Positions 1 through 24,199 of a stretch of DNA of 64,000 bases are shown piece after piece (the stretch's first letter is position 1; every line of letters starts with the position of its first letter). A program made the translations under genes and the position numbers. The notes under the pieces are model-generated. The model was not told the origin of the DNA. It ran no database searches and saw only the letters and a program-made list of their open reading frames with translations. This DNA is from Drosophila miranda (taxonomy: Eukaryota; Arthropoda; Insecta; Diptera; Drosophilidae): contig NC_046675.1 in assembly GCF_003369915.1 (NCBI RefSeq), positions 14,446,001 through 14,510,000 of the forward strand, in the 5' to 3' direction.

Positions 1-10912
<10,912 letters not shown>

Positions 10913-11340
10913 CGATGTTGAACGGCTCTGGTTTTGCGGTTTCTGGTTGTTGGGATTTGGCGGATTGAGTATTCTTCTGAATGTTGGCAACTCGACTCGA
11001 CTGTTGCTCTCTGCTACATCTGCACTACTGCAACCCACTACGCAACCATCGGCGAAGGACTATTATCCGGTTGTGCTTGCTGGTGCTGCTGGTGCTGCTG
11101 CTGCTGCTGCCACAGTTGCCACTTGAAGCTGCCGTATGTGTCTTGCACTAAACATTCTTCCAAAGCCTTTGCTCGGTCTCCCTTCGGCCTGGCCTAGGAC
11201 GTGGCTCGGGGCTGGGGACTGGGAACTGTGGACTGGGGACTGGGCTCTTGGAATTCCACTGAAGTCAGGGTGTACGGCTTTGGCTTTGTGCAGCTGTTGC
11301 ACTTTTGCAGCGGTGTTTCCTATGCGCTTCCTGCGCCTAC

Positions 11341-11408
11341 CCTCGGCTCTGCTCTGCTCTGCTCTGCTCGGCTCGGCTCTCCTCGGCTCTCTTCGGCTCT
11401 CCTCGGGT
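11341..11408. repeat. (CTCTG/CTCGG)n tandem repeat
   Basis: A pentanucleotide-like array of CTCTG and CTCGG units about 68 bp long, with no coding content. Confidence 0.85.
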
Positions 11409-11768
11409 TGACTTTCCTTTCCTTTCCGTTCCGTTCCGGTATGGTCTGATGGTCGGATCTCTCTGGTCTGCTCCTCTCTGTGTGTTTAAACTGCAAATAG
11501 AAAGGACAGGCATTAGGGTATTTGTCTTAGTTTCCTGCCAGTTGGTACAGCAGTGGGCGTGTGCTCCGAGGTTTGTTTAATTTCTCTTTCTCTGCTCTCT
11601 TTTTGCTGCTTTTTCCGGTGCCTTTCTGCTACTTTTCTGCTGCTGTCACCACAAAAGTACAAGTCGACTCCTCTGGTGCTTCGTCTTCGTCGTCGTCTGC
11701 CCCCGTTTGTATGCTACAGTATTTAAGTGTGTTTGCATTTGTCTCTGTCGTACAAATGTCTGCATCAG

Positions 11769-11774
<6 letters not shown>

Positions 11775-11800
<26 letters not shown>
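11775..11800. repeat. (GT)n microsatellite
   Basis: Thirteen GT units in the non-coding region upstream of Ace. Confidence 0.9.
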
Positions 11801-12641
11801 TTACCACTTCAGCAGAGATGCAAATGCCCCCCACAGACCCCATCCACCGTCTCGGCTTGCATTCAAAAGTTTCCGAGTGCTGCCCCATTCCCCTCCCCAC
11901 CCCACCCCACCCCACCTGCACATTGGGGCCACTCACAGCTCACAGCTGCTCTCGAGATCCGTATATCGTTTTCTAAGGCTGTTTCGTCTCCTTCAAGCTT
12001 TCGGAAACGTCGTTAAACATAATTTCTTATATATGCTGTCATAAAACTGTCACTTGACCGATTTATGCAAATATTTTATGGCCCAGCCGACATCTTGATT
12101 CAAGAAATCGTAAATTGAGGGGTCGGTCACTTGATTTAATTGGAAATGCAACGCAATAACATGCCTTCCAGGCCTCAACTTTAGATACATACAAGCACTG
12201 AGAACTAATTAGCAACTCGCAGTATGTGTTGCCCCACAAACAGTCGTACTTTTTGCTATACGTGTCATATAAGGGGTCCAGGGAGTTCTTCGCCACTAGT
12301 TCTAATGTATTGCAATGAAGTACTAGCCATATATCCTTAGTTTTAAGTTAAAGTTTCAATTTTACAAAGTAATCCTCTGTATAAGATGCAAAATCACTCT
12401 ACAACTTGGGATATTCCCTAAAACCTTCAAACTTCCCACAAATTTAGTGAGTTTATCCCAAAAATATGATATTTTGGACCATATTTTGTGAGAGTTAAGC
12501 AAAGTTACCCCTTAGATGCACTTTTATATCTTTATTTCTCCGGAAAGGACTTCCCTTTCTTTAATGCGTCATTTAGAATGATCGAGCGTCGATCTCCATG
12601 CTTTTCTCAGTATATTCTCGCCGTATATTCGGTATTTTCTT

Positions 12642-12652
12642 TAGTGTGACCG
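12642..12652 (-). promoter_or_regulatory. isolated core-promoter motif 1 with adjacent motif-6-like word
   Basis: TAGTGTGACCG is an exact minus-strand match to the Drosophila core-promoter motif 1 (YGGTCACACTR, bound by M1BP). A motif-6-like CGGTATTTT precedes it at 12629. No recognisable coding exon lies within 1 kb on either side. It could mark an unannotated non-coding transcript, a remote leader exon, or the remains of a promoter-carrying repeat. Confidence 0.4.
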
Positions 12653-15600
12653 CGCATTTATGGATTATTAATAAAACCTAGGGATGCCGTTGGCTGTTAT
12701 AGGTTAGAACGGCGCTTCCGTACTGACTGATAGGTATTACCATCCTACCACAATTTTTATAAAAGTAAGTACGTTTTGTAGCCTAGCTTAATTCGCAATT
12801 GTTCTCTTATTATCACCAAAGATTATCCGTAAAACCGACATTTTTCAACGAAACATTTTTAAAACATAACCTATAATGATTGCGGTTCTCTTTCTGACTT
12901 CTTCGATTTATAGATACATATATAGCTCTAGGCTACATCTTCATGTCGGATATGCTTTCTTCGGTGCCCCTCTACACACGGTATGAAGTCTTTTTACTGG
13001 TTCATACTCGTAATTAATTGGTGTGCTTCTTTGAAAGTTCTTATTTTGAGGGGGGTTTCGGTGTCTCTGTCGAGTGTGTACTGTATGCACAACTAAGGGA
13101 AAGTTAACAGGCAAAGTTTTCATACAAATATCACTCTGAAAAGCCAACTGTCTGCCGCACACAAATTAGGCAAAACCAATGGAAAGCTGCCAATTTCTGG
13201 CAATGTTTGTGTGTGCTCTGCTCTATAAATATGTCATTTTGTTCCACCTTCAATGTCCTGCTGACACGGGAGGCTGCCTGCAGTTTGAGGGGAAATACAA
13301 ACAGAAAAACGAACGAACAAACATTTGCCGCAGGCAGTAGCTTAACCCTGCCATGTCCTTGATGCGCCCGGGCTCCTGCGTCGTGTCCTTTGCCAGTTGC
13401 AGCAACTTCCGAAGCCAAATTGAGCCGCGACCAGTACCAGAGCCTTGCATGCTGGCGGCCCATTAGACGGGGCCGTATAATAACTCCACTGCCACACCTC
13501 CTCCGGGCGCCCAACTGCACCTTATGCTAAGCAGCTCGCCAGCTCCCCAGCTGCTGTCTCAGCCCCTCTCTCTCTCTCCGGTGGCGCCGCAGTAATTTAA
13601 ATGTTATTTTGCGGCACAATTAAAATGGCATTAAGACGCCACCGAAATGCGACTTGACTTACAGGCTGCCAATTTAATTCCGTTCCCACTGCCGGCGACC
13701 CTGCACATTTCAGCTAAATTAGCTCAATTTTCTACATGTTCTTTGCATTTTCATTTCTGCTTTGCACCGCATACTCCTCCGCTGGGGCGGCCATCTTTGT
13801 CCCCATCCAGGGATCGAGGCATCCAGGCATACAGGCTCTGTCAACAGCGCCTGGTCCCGAGTAGATAAGACCTGTCCGGACCTAAGTGAATATTTTCTTA
13901 ATTTCTTGTGGCTGCAGCAGTTTTCTTTCCCCTACCCTCGCCATTTCCCCTTCTGACTGAAACTTTCCATGAAAACGAGTCGTTTTTTAAGTGGCACGGC
14001 GGGGGGGGCACTTTTCTTCGTCTTATTTCATTTGATGGCTTTCCCTGGCTGACAGCACACAATTCAAGCGCTTAGTTTCAGCTGACACGGGAAATTTTTC
14101 TTGCCAACTGTTTTCATAAAATTGCAGCTTCAAACTTGGCTCAAGGAGCAACTGAAAGCTTCTAAAGTATGAGTACTGCATGGAGATGGCAGAGCTTATT
14201 TCACAGCAGCAGCATCACAGAAAATTCCCACAGCTATTGGGGACCACTCCTTTCAGGACCCAAAGCAGAAAATAATACTCCCCCCTATGGAAATCAAACC
14301 TGAATTAATTGTTAATTATTTTTTTATATTTTTGCAGTATATTTTGCATTGAAATAATCGGATTCTTTAATTAAAATTCTGTTGACGCCGTGGAAGGATT
14401 TTTTGCATAAACATTTCATAGTTTTTCTTGTGGCTGTTGGCTTTTTCAGCTTTGCTTTATTTTTCTTTTCCATGGAAACCACATGAATACCCCATTTGGC
14501 GACCCCTCAGCGGTGGTGTCATGGATATGATAACAGACAAAGCCAGAGAGACAGCGAGACAGAGGGGGAGGGCGAGAGAGAGAGAGAGAGAAGCGCGAAC
14601 AATTTTAATGACATTCAAATTAAATTATAATTTCAAAAGTTTCGCCGCGCCACGAGAACGTTGCTGATGACGATGATGACAAGGACATGACCAGGACCAG
14701 CACCAGGACCAGGTGAAAAGCAAGCTGGCGACACTCTGTCCTCAGTCCTCAGTCCACCACTCCACCCTCTCTCTGTTTGGGCTCTGCCTGGGTCAGTATT
14801 CGTTGGCCAAAGGTCAAAAGGGGGAACCAGCAACAACGATAAAGGTTTGGCAGCCTTCCTCGACCTCGATGCTGCTCCCATTCAACTCGCTCTCCCCATC
14901 TCTCTCTCTCTCTGTTTGGCTCCATCCCCCCCCCATCTTTTGTTTTCAAAATTTGGCGAATGCTAAAAAACTTGGCTAACAACAAAACGAACGGTAAAAG
15001 CCAAAGGGTAAACAACACAAAGGCAAAACGAAACAAAAACAAAGATGAGAGACACCAGAGGGTGATTGCTTGGTGAGGGGAGCGGCGGCACGGGACGGGT
15101 TTTTGATGTTTGCCGTGAATGTTGTTTCTGCCACATACACACACACATAGGTACATATGCACGTGTCTGTTAGAGATGGAAGTGCTGCCACAGGACGACA
15201 ATTTTCAATCAGACACGACTTTTTGTATTAATAAATAATTTTGGGTGAAATCTTGGGAATATTTTCCCAAGAACTCAATGGGAAAACACTTTCTTTTACA
15301 TTCTTTTACCTATTTTGGATAGGTTGCTATTGTCTTTATATTTTTCGTTGAACACGGACTCTCACGAGAGAGGCACGAAATGCCCTTCACTAGGATGTGC
15401 CTCCAGCCTTATACGTATACGTATACGTATACGACTATGTCTATGTCTATGTCGATGTCTAAATGTGTTGTTTAATTGGTAGGTTGAAGAGGGTAGCGGC
15501 AGGCAGGAGAACAGGCAGGGGGGGCTGGCAGTGGGATGGCAGTCGGCGACGCTTAATTGATACCAAACGGCAGAGGTGTGAGAGACAGGTGTCTATTATG

Positions 15601-18600
15601 GACAAAATACCTAAAGTACTATTGGCCAATATTGTGACAGGGACCGGGGACTGGGGACTACCCAAAGAGAAAACTGTTCACGATTGGAGAAGCTTGGAAA
15701 ATGTCTAAGGATTCAAATCGTGTTTAATCTTTTGCAGGCCATTTGCCTGTGCTCCCTTCCGGTTAATAAACTTCCGCACAATCATTAAACCCCCGAAAAA
15801 TATGACCATCTGCTTTAATGGGGCACAATCATCGTCAACTTGCCACTGACCGTTTGACCTTTTCGGCCACCAAGTGACGGGACTCCGATCACAGGCTTCG
15901 GCGCCATTAGGCGAATGTCTGGCGCCAGCCAAACTATAAAATAAATGCACGGGCGTGGCGCAAATCGTAGCCGGGTCCGGGTCCGGGTCCGGGTCCTGAC
16001 CCACACGACAAGCAAATGACCCGACATGAGGAGCCGCACAGAACATGACACGAACTTCATCTTCCAGCAGAAACTGAATCGGAATCATTATATTAAAAAT
16101 CTACGGAATTGTGAGATATTTCTAGCCAGAAATAACATATAAGAGAGCTTAGAAGAGAGAAAAACTCAAAGTTATTCTGGTGATTAAACCCTTTTAAAAG
16201 TACGAGTACCTCTACAAGAGAATCAGTTCGAAACAAACCTGAACTAAACTTAAAGTCTCTGCTGTGATTTTGCAATTATTTTCTCGCTTTAATTAAGCCT
16301 TAGATATATTTCACCAAACCAATCTGCACTGGGTGCTTCTGCATCGGGGTCATGCTGGCTTCTAGAGAAGGTTGGGGGGAGAGCCCCTTACTCATATGGA
16401 GACCATAATAAAATGCGAAATATGCACAGCAGGCAGCAGAGGGGAAGCCCAGAGAGGAGACTGTGGCACTGGCGCTTAGTTTTTTATTGCATGACGCCGC
16501 ATGTGGTGGCTGCGGCGACTGAGGCATGCAGGATGGGAGGCAGCACCAGCATTAAACAAGTGCCGCGTGGCCACGTCCGGTGCACGACTTTGGTTTTAGT
16601 GGCTTTCGGCCGTCAACGGGCATCGTTAACGCTGAGGCGCTCAATTTAGCCCGACTTATTCAGGTTGGCGCTTCGGTTGGCGTCGGTGCGACTGACCTTG
16701 ATGATATCACCGCCATCTCCCAGTCCCACACCCACACCCACTCCCACTAGAAGTTCCTGTTACAGGCCGAGACCCAGTCGAAGACATGTGCGAATCTTTC
16801 GCAGGCGAGCTTAAAACTCGCACGTGCCTCTCTGCCCCCAATACACCGAAACACCCACACACCGCCTCCACCTCAACCCTCCTGTTCTCTCCTCTCGTCT
16901 CCAGTCCTGCCTGCCCTTGGTGTCGATGTCTTGGGTCTCGGGTTACCCATGGGTGTGCTGCACTTAAAGCCGAAATAAAAATCAATAATCGGGCAAATGA
17001 CAAGTCAACAGCAGCTGAGCGAGCTGAACCGTCTTGCTCCCAAAAAGCCCATACATGCACAGGGATATGTGGTAGTGTGTGTATGTGCTGGTGTCTCTGT
17101 GTGTGGTAGTATGTTTGGGGGAAAATGTTTTATATTAAGTAACCTGTGAGCCAGTTTCCCGGGTCCCCGGGCCACGTACTCTGCTCGCGACCCGAAAACG
17201 TGCACCGAAAGTCTCGACCCGAATTCATGGCATTCTCTCTTTTTAATTTATGAATTTTTCCAGGTTCTTAGCCTGCACTTGTTTATGAAATATATGGAGT
17301 CATTAACCTAGAGAAAAAGAGCGGAATGAAATACGTTTCGAGACGGAGTTGGAGACTCGCCAAGTATTTGATTTTATTTGCATACTTTTTGGAGAAGAAT
17401 CCAAAATAGGGCACCAATAGCTGTTCTCTTTTGGCAACCTTGGAAGATCGACTGTACGAGCATAATTGAATCGAATATCCCGTCGATATTCACTCGAAAA
17501 TCCAGTCATCCGATGGCATTTCGAAATGCCTTATAGGCATGCACTTATATCATCAACAAAACAACAGAAAATGCTATAGCACTATTGAGTTTTTAACAGC
17601 AACAAATAGGCACATCAGATAAATTATTTGTGAACTCAAAACAAGATCAAAACAATAAAAAATTGTCAGAACAGCAAATGAATTGGATATAGTCTGCAAC
17701 ACAGACAATAACTCTTTAGGACCATCAGTCAGATGACAAAAGTCGAGGAAGCAAATCTCACAAGGATCTCATAAAAGATAAGAGATAGGAGCTTTTAAGC
17801 TGCCATTCTTGAGGCTATCCGCACGGCAGCTCCAGCCAAAATTTTAGGAATTAAATATGCACGAATGTACATACTCGTATATTCGTAAGAATATAATCTG
17901 AAAAAAAATCAACATTTTTGTATTTTCCCCACTTTCGTGCACTCCATTGAGTCCATTGCAATGTTAAGTATACGCCCGGGCGGCCCATGCAGATGAAATA
18001 TGGCCTGGCAGACCTTAATGTCTCTTGCTGATTATGAATACATCTCAGCCCTCAGTTCTCGTCCCCATTCTCCTGCTCCCCGCTTCAGCGGATGCTGTAA
18101 AATGTCAAATGTGAATGCTGTGTTCATATGAAATGACGCAAGAAAGGAAATCGTTTGCCTTTGGGGCGCCACCGCCAAAGGGCATCGGTCCAACGATACA
18201 AGGCCAGGCATAAGTCCCAGCAAGTGACGTCACAATGCTCGAATATGTATGAACATCTGTGTTCGGAGAGTGTGTGCTGGGTCCTGTCCCTTGCTGACCA
18301 CGAAACCTACACAAAGGCCCAACAAAATACCAAAGTTGCCGCAGCCTGGTTAATTACATGAAACAATAACATCATCGAGTATGGCATCCAGGGGGGATAC
18401 TTGGCTCATTATGCACACGACATGTGCAACATTGTCTCGATATGAGAATAATTCAGGCCGCATAATGAGAACTGTGCGTCAACGACACGCGCCAGCGACC
18501 AAGCCGGAGCCGGAGCCAAAGCCGATGCTGGAGCCAGCAACAAGGGCAACAAGGGCGACAATCAATATTGATGTTTTCGAGCCTGATGCTAATATACGAT

Positions 18601-21600
18601 AGTCGCAGGCCATAATTAAGTTCATAAAAGCGTAAGAGTTTTAATTGGGCTGCTTATTACAATAATCAGTGCCCAGGGTGGTGGGGGCGAGGGCTGCCTG
18701 GAAGGGAGTCTGCGACTGGGACTATCACTGGGCGTGTGTGCACTCGTGTGCACTTGCCTGAGTTATTCAATTTGTGGCATCAACCAAATTGCAGCCACAA
18801 CAACAGCAACAATGACAGCAATCACGCTAAAAATGACGGCAGCAGCAACAACATTCAGCGGAAAATTAAGTGGAAAACGCGTTGGAACTTAAATGGAAAT
18901 TTAATTGGCATACGCATCGATAATTTTTTTATTTTTTTTACAATAATTACAGCGTTTTATTATCGGCGCTTGTCAATTAGTCAGACTCCTATAATTAGGC
19001 TTGATTAAGAATAAATACTATATTCTCCCATATATAATCAACCGAAAATTTCCAATTAATGCATTAGTTTCGCGATCTAAAGCGCATTTGGCATCATCTC
19101 ATTAATAATGATTTACATTAATTACGCGCTTCCACAATTTAAATCATATTATAGTGTAGAAAATAGTAAATGAACATTTAATGATTATTAAATATACACA
19201 AATATATAGGATATACGTTTCAATGATTGTTTTCCCCATTTCAGCAATACTTGGATAGATCTATGATGCCCTCTGCCTCTTGCCCTGCTTCAGTCCAGAG
19301 AATACCCCTTTGACGGCTGGTTGGCTGTGCAAAGTCGGGCCGTAATACAGCATTAATGCAAAGGCATGTTAAAGCATTGACAAAGTGGCAGCAACAGCGA
19401 AAAGGGCGAGCACTGTGCGATTTACAGTCAAAGGCTGAGCGTACACAATCACACTAAAATCGCGCATACGCCGCGTATTCCCAAAGACGCAGCACAACTT
19501 CGCATTTGTTTGCCTTTGAGTGGCACATGCGCCGCGCCAGAGCCAGAGCCAAAAGCCAGTGCCAGTGCCACACTTGGCACTTGCTTTTATTTTACCCTGG
19601 GTTACTTTTAATGCCCGGCCATGGAGGACAAGGCGCCAGAGCACCCGGGCGCGCACACAGGGAGACACGCACATCAAGCAGCTTATTCCCAGTGCACGGC
19701 CCGGGCTCAAAGCGTACATATGTATGTGAGTGCGTGCGTGTGTGTGTGTGTGTGTGCTTGCAGGTGATTATCTACCTGTAAAAATGGCGTAGAAAATAAG
19801 AGCTTATTTTTACATTCACTGATACTCATTTCGTTGTTAACAAGCGCCAGAAGGGCTTGCAAATAATGGGAGAAAATAAATTGGCCTGAAAGCAATCAAA
19901 AGGGTATATCAGAACTATAGTCTGAGATTACCCATGATTCAATTCTGTACATATACTCCACTTATAAAGTAGACAACCTCCCGATAACTTCCAGCCCCAC
20001 AAGTTTCGCTGTACAGCTTTAACTGCAGCCCCCTAGAATCCCTCTGGTACATCCAATAAAATCTAATGAGACTGCAGCAGACAACAAATCGCGTTATTAT
20101 CGCCAGGCAATGACCAGGGGGAAGGTACGCAAACAGCAAACAGCAAATAGCAAACAGAAAACAACAAACAGCAACAGCAGCGGCAACAAAACCAATAAAA
20201 GTAGCCAAAGTACAGACAAATAAAAACCACCGCATAAAACTAATGTTAAACAATTCCCTTTTCCCGATCCTGCCCCTAGCTGATGGCGGTCCTTCCCTAA
20301 TGCTTTCCGTTTCTGTTGCGTGAGTCCTGCTTTGGTTTGGCTCGGTTTGGCAAGGGCTGTCATCGCACATCGCCCATCGTCATCGCTGGCCCCTTAGACA
20401 ATGATGGCTGCCCCAGAGCCCCCGAGGGTATGCAATAAAATTGCGTTTTAATGCTGCTCAAACGGTCGAGCAAGGACCCATTTACAATGCTCCACGAGTG
20501 CCTGTCTGTACCGATCCGGGAACAGGCACTTGGCTGGATTTGAATCCCGGCATACTCTTTCGAGCCATAGCAAAACATGGGACCTCGAAATATGTGGGGG
20601 TTTAGTCTTCTCCTTCTCGGGGATATGAATATTTCTACACACCATAACTCAAGACAAACTTGCATTTATTGTTTAATTTCATTAAACTTAGATTTTTGAA
20701 AAATAAAATATTCCAAAAGCCATTTACAATTACAGTTTATGCAAGTTTATTCAGAACAAGATTTAAAGACAACTTTGATGTTATACGAATAAAAGGTATG
20801 TGGAAATATAGCTACCGACGCTACTGAAAATCTCGCCCGAGAACTCTAGATTTAAATCCTTCAGCTCGTCATTCAATATTCATATTTGCCGAGGGTATAA
20901 AACTGTCCCCTTTCTTTCAATTTTATTGCTGGCTTTTTATGCTCTTCTGTTTGTTTGTTTTTTGGTTTGTCCTTCGCATTGTTTTATGGCGTTTTATTTG
21001 CATATTTTTGCGTGCTTCCTGTCAAGAATATACGTTTACCTACATTTATATATGTAATGTATGTATTTTTGTATATGTGTGTGTGTGTGTATTAGCGAGC
21101 GAATGCAAGCCGAATAAAGTCGAAAAGAGTGCTACAGCCCGCAGGGACCGCAGGGCCCATGATCGCAGAGCCAACTCCTTGGTGGCTTCCATTTTGCATT
21201 CAGCATTCGACGAGGCGTAAAATATTACCCAGCCCCCTCAAGTGCCGAAAAATAAGGGAAATAAGAGAGAGAGAGGAGAGAGGAGAAAGGCGAAAGGCAA
21301 CGCAAAACAATTCTCAAGTGCTTCACGCTTTAAGCATTGCGCCCTCTTGCTGTTTCCTTTGTGTGTTCTGTGCGTTTTGTGTGTGTGTTCTCCGAGTTCC
21401 GTGCTTTGTGGCTAGGCTTTTGTGTGAGCGATTTCCACACACACAAAGCCCGGAGAGTTCACGGCTCCGTGTTTGAGTTGCAGCCGGAGTTCCCACGCCA
21501 CATGGCTTCCTTTGTGAGTTAATCATATTTTTGAAACTGATTCAATTAACTCGAATCCCCCATGCACTGCAGCTGGCTCTAGTCCAGCGGCATATTCCTC

Positions 21601-22328
21601 ACTCTCTCTCTCTCTCTCTCTATCACAGTGCGTGCTCTGCCCAGTCGCGGCGATTCCCTATGCAGCGGACGATAATTGCATTCAAGTGGGGATTGGATGC
21701 ATTGTGTGCGAAACTGATGGATATGGATGGATGAATGGGATAAGCTGGTGATAACCGGAAGTCCATGCGGCGGCATTCCATTGCAATTAATTTAAATGTT
21801 CAATGCCCGAAGGCACGTTATTGTCACATTAGGTTTATTTCGCTTGAAAAGAGTTTCAATAGCATTATAAACGGCGTTTTCCCTGGATTATCAGGCAGAA
21901 TTCAATATTTTAAAGCTTATTTTGTACCTGAACATAAGCCATAAAAACTCTCACAATTCTCGTTTAAAACTGTGTCTTAAAATTCAAAATACCAAATATT
22001 ATCAACAGAATATTATAATAAAATGCTACATTTGTTATAATTTAATTGCAATGCAAAAACCACAAGATCTATTGAGAGAGCTCTTGGGGACTGAAAATTT
22101 GAGATACAAAATGTTTTTGATATATTTTTAATAGAAAATTCTGCTGCTCACAAAATCCCACAAAGGAATAAAATTTACAATAATTGGTTATTTTATACAT
22201 ATTTCAAGCCCACTGTCGAAAATGTGAACTCAGAGAAATATTGAAGTCTTTTTTCATAAATTTGATTGTATACGGAAGAGGGAAAACAACAAAAATGTTA
22301 TTAAATGTGAAATGTGATGGTATGTTTG

Positions 22329-22348
22329 TATGTTGCATATGCAACATA
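22329..22348. repeat. 20-bp perfect palindrome
   Basis: TATGTTGCATATGCAACATA reads the same on both strands, in AT-rich non-coding DNA. It could be a homodimeric transcription-factor site or chance. Confidence 0.6.
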
Positions 22349-24199
22349 AATCTCAATCTAGAATGCAGTTCACATAAAAGAACAGAAACAACAGCCGTAT
22401 CGGGCGTAATAGACCCAACAAAATAGTTGAACACATTTAAGCGCTCTCATAGATACAGCACAGCCAAACATACATATGTGTGTGTGTGACTATCTGGGTA
22501 TCTTTGAATGCGACATGAAAATAATCCCCCATGATTGAAGCCGAACCACCGAACTGAACCGAACAGAGTGGCATGGAATAGAGCAGGGCTGAACTGAACT
22601 GAACTGCACTGAGCCGGGTCCGGCACGCAATCTCATGAATCTGGGCAACTAATCAGCGTTTGTATCTAATAAGCCGTTTGTGGAGGAGGGCGATGATCGT
22701 GTGGCTGATGATGGTGTATGATGATGGGGGGTGTATGCATGGGTTAAGTGTGATAAATCGACAGTTGAGTTAAGCGAGCTGTGTGCGAGAGCTCCCCGGC
22801 TTCGGATGGCATGGGGACTGACTGACTGACTGAGGGAATGGGTCACAGCAAATCTAGAAAAATATTTATACGCAGCACTACTGCAAATTAAGCAAAAGTG
22901 ATGCCATACACACACACGCACACACACATACACTCGTGGCCCACTTGGGGGCACCATAATCAAGAGAAATGAAAGTGGAAGCGAAGAAAGAGGAGCGCCA
23001 CACAGCAGTGAGGCAAGAGACAGAGCATGAAAATAAAATTAAAGTGTCTTTTCATCAGAATTTTAAATGTGCCCCAGCTCTCAGTTCTCAGTGTGGGTTG
23101 CCAAAAAGAATGCCCATGTATTGTGTATAGTGTGTGTGTTTTGTGTGTGTGTCTGTGTCCCGATGAGAGTGGGTACAGGTGTGCGCGTGAGCCGACCGAG
23201 CGGAAGTTATGGAGCCTACGTGCCCCACAAAAAAAAAAATATACATTTCGCCGTCGCTCGATGGATGGGCCTCAAAATGGGCCAAGCGGGCAGACATTGA
23301 GGCAGCCCCAAACAGCAAAGCAGCAAAACAGCTCAACAGGGAGAGGACGGCACCACTCGATAAGCCACCAATACCAATGACCAGGACCGTGTATATATAT
23401 CAGTATATATGTATGCATATGTGTGAGTTGTGTAAACAGACAAATTATGAATTTGTAAGACACTCCCGCTACCGCTCTGACTCCTGGCCCTGGGCATTCT
23501 TTTTTGCCGTGTTGTTGTGCGTGCCCCAAATTGCTGAAGACTTTACGGATCACGGAGCTCATCAAAAATCGTTAAATGCGAAAATCGAACAACAAAAAAT
23601 GGTGAAAGGGAGGAAAAGTTCGGGGCTCAAAACAATGCTGGAGGGATATATAATATATATCCCGCCTCCTCGCTCGAATACTCACCTTTGTGCGCTGTTA
23701 CCAGCTGTAGATGCTGAAGGTATTTCACTCCACTCTCACAACATGTCACTGCGTTAATTTTTTTCAAATATTTCCAATATTTCGCTCAGCTAGTTTTCGA
23801 AAACTGCAAGATACTACTCATACTAGTATTAGGAGAGATTTCTTTCGGTTTCACTTCACTTTGTCACCGGGCAGGGGCACTGAGGAATTCGAAAATCCAG
23901 CTAATGAATATCTTCCTCTGCCTATGTTATGCCATATGCATGCAGGCATCTACATATACATATACATCTATGTATGTGTGGTTTGGTATGAGTGTGTAGT
24001 GTGTGGCTGTGTGAGTGTGCTTGTTTGAGAGCTGGCCAACACAAAGGCAGAAAGAGAAACACTCTGGTACTGGTGCTGGTGTGCTGGTGTGTTCTGGTGT
24101 TCTGATGCCTGTGGCTCTCCTTTGAAATGGAATTGGAGTAGTCTTCGTTTTGCTTTATCTGAAATTTGCTTGTATTTTGCGCACTGAAAACTACTGCCG

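Noticed and set aside
18150-18185. Short inverted repeat GCCTTTGG..CCAAAGGGC as a miRNA precursor
   Set aside because: The stem is too short for a Drosha substrate.
20497-20530. Hairpin AGTGCCTGT..ACAGGCACT near a TTTGAATCCC word, considered as a tRNA or miRNA
   Set aside because: The stem is only 9 bp, there is no cloverleaf, and no A-box at the right spacing. No RNA gene can be supported.
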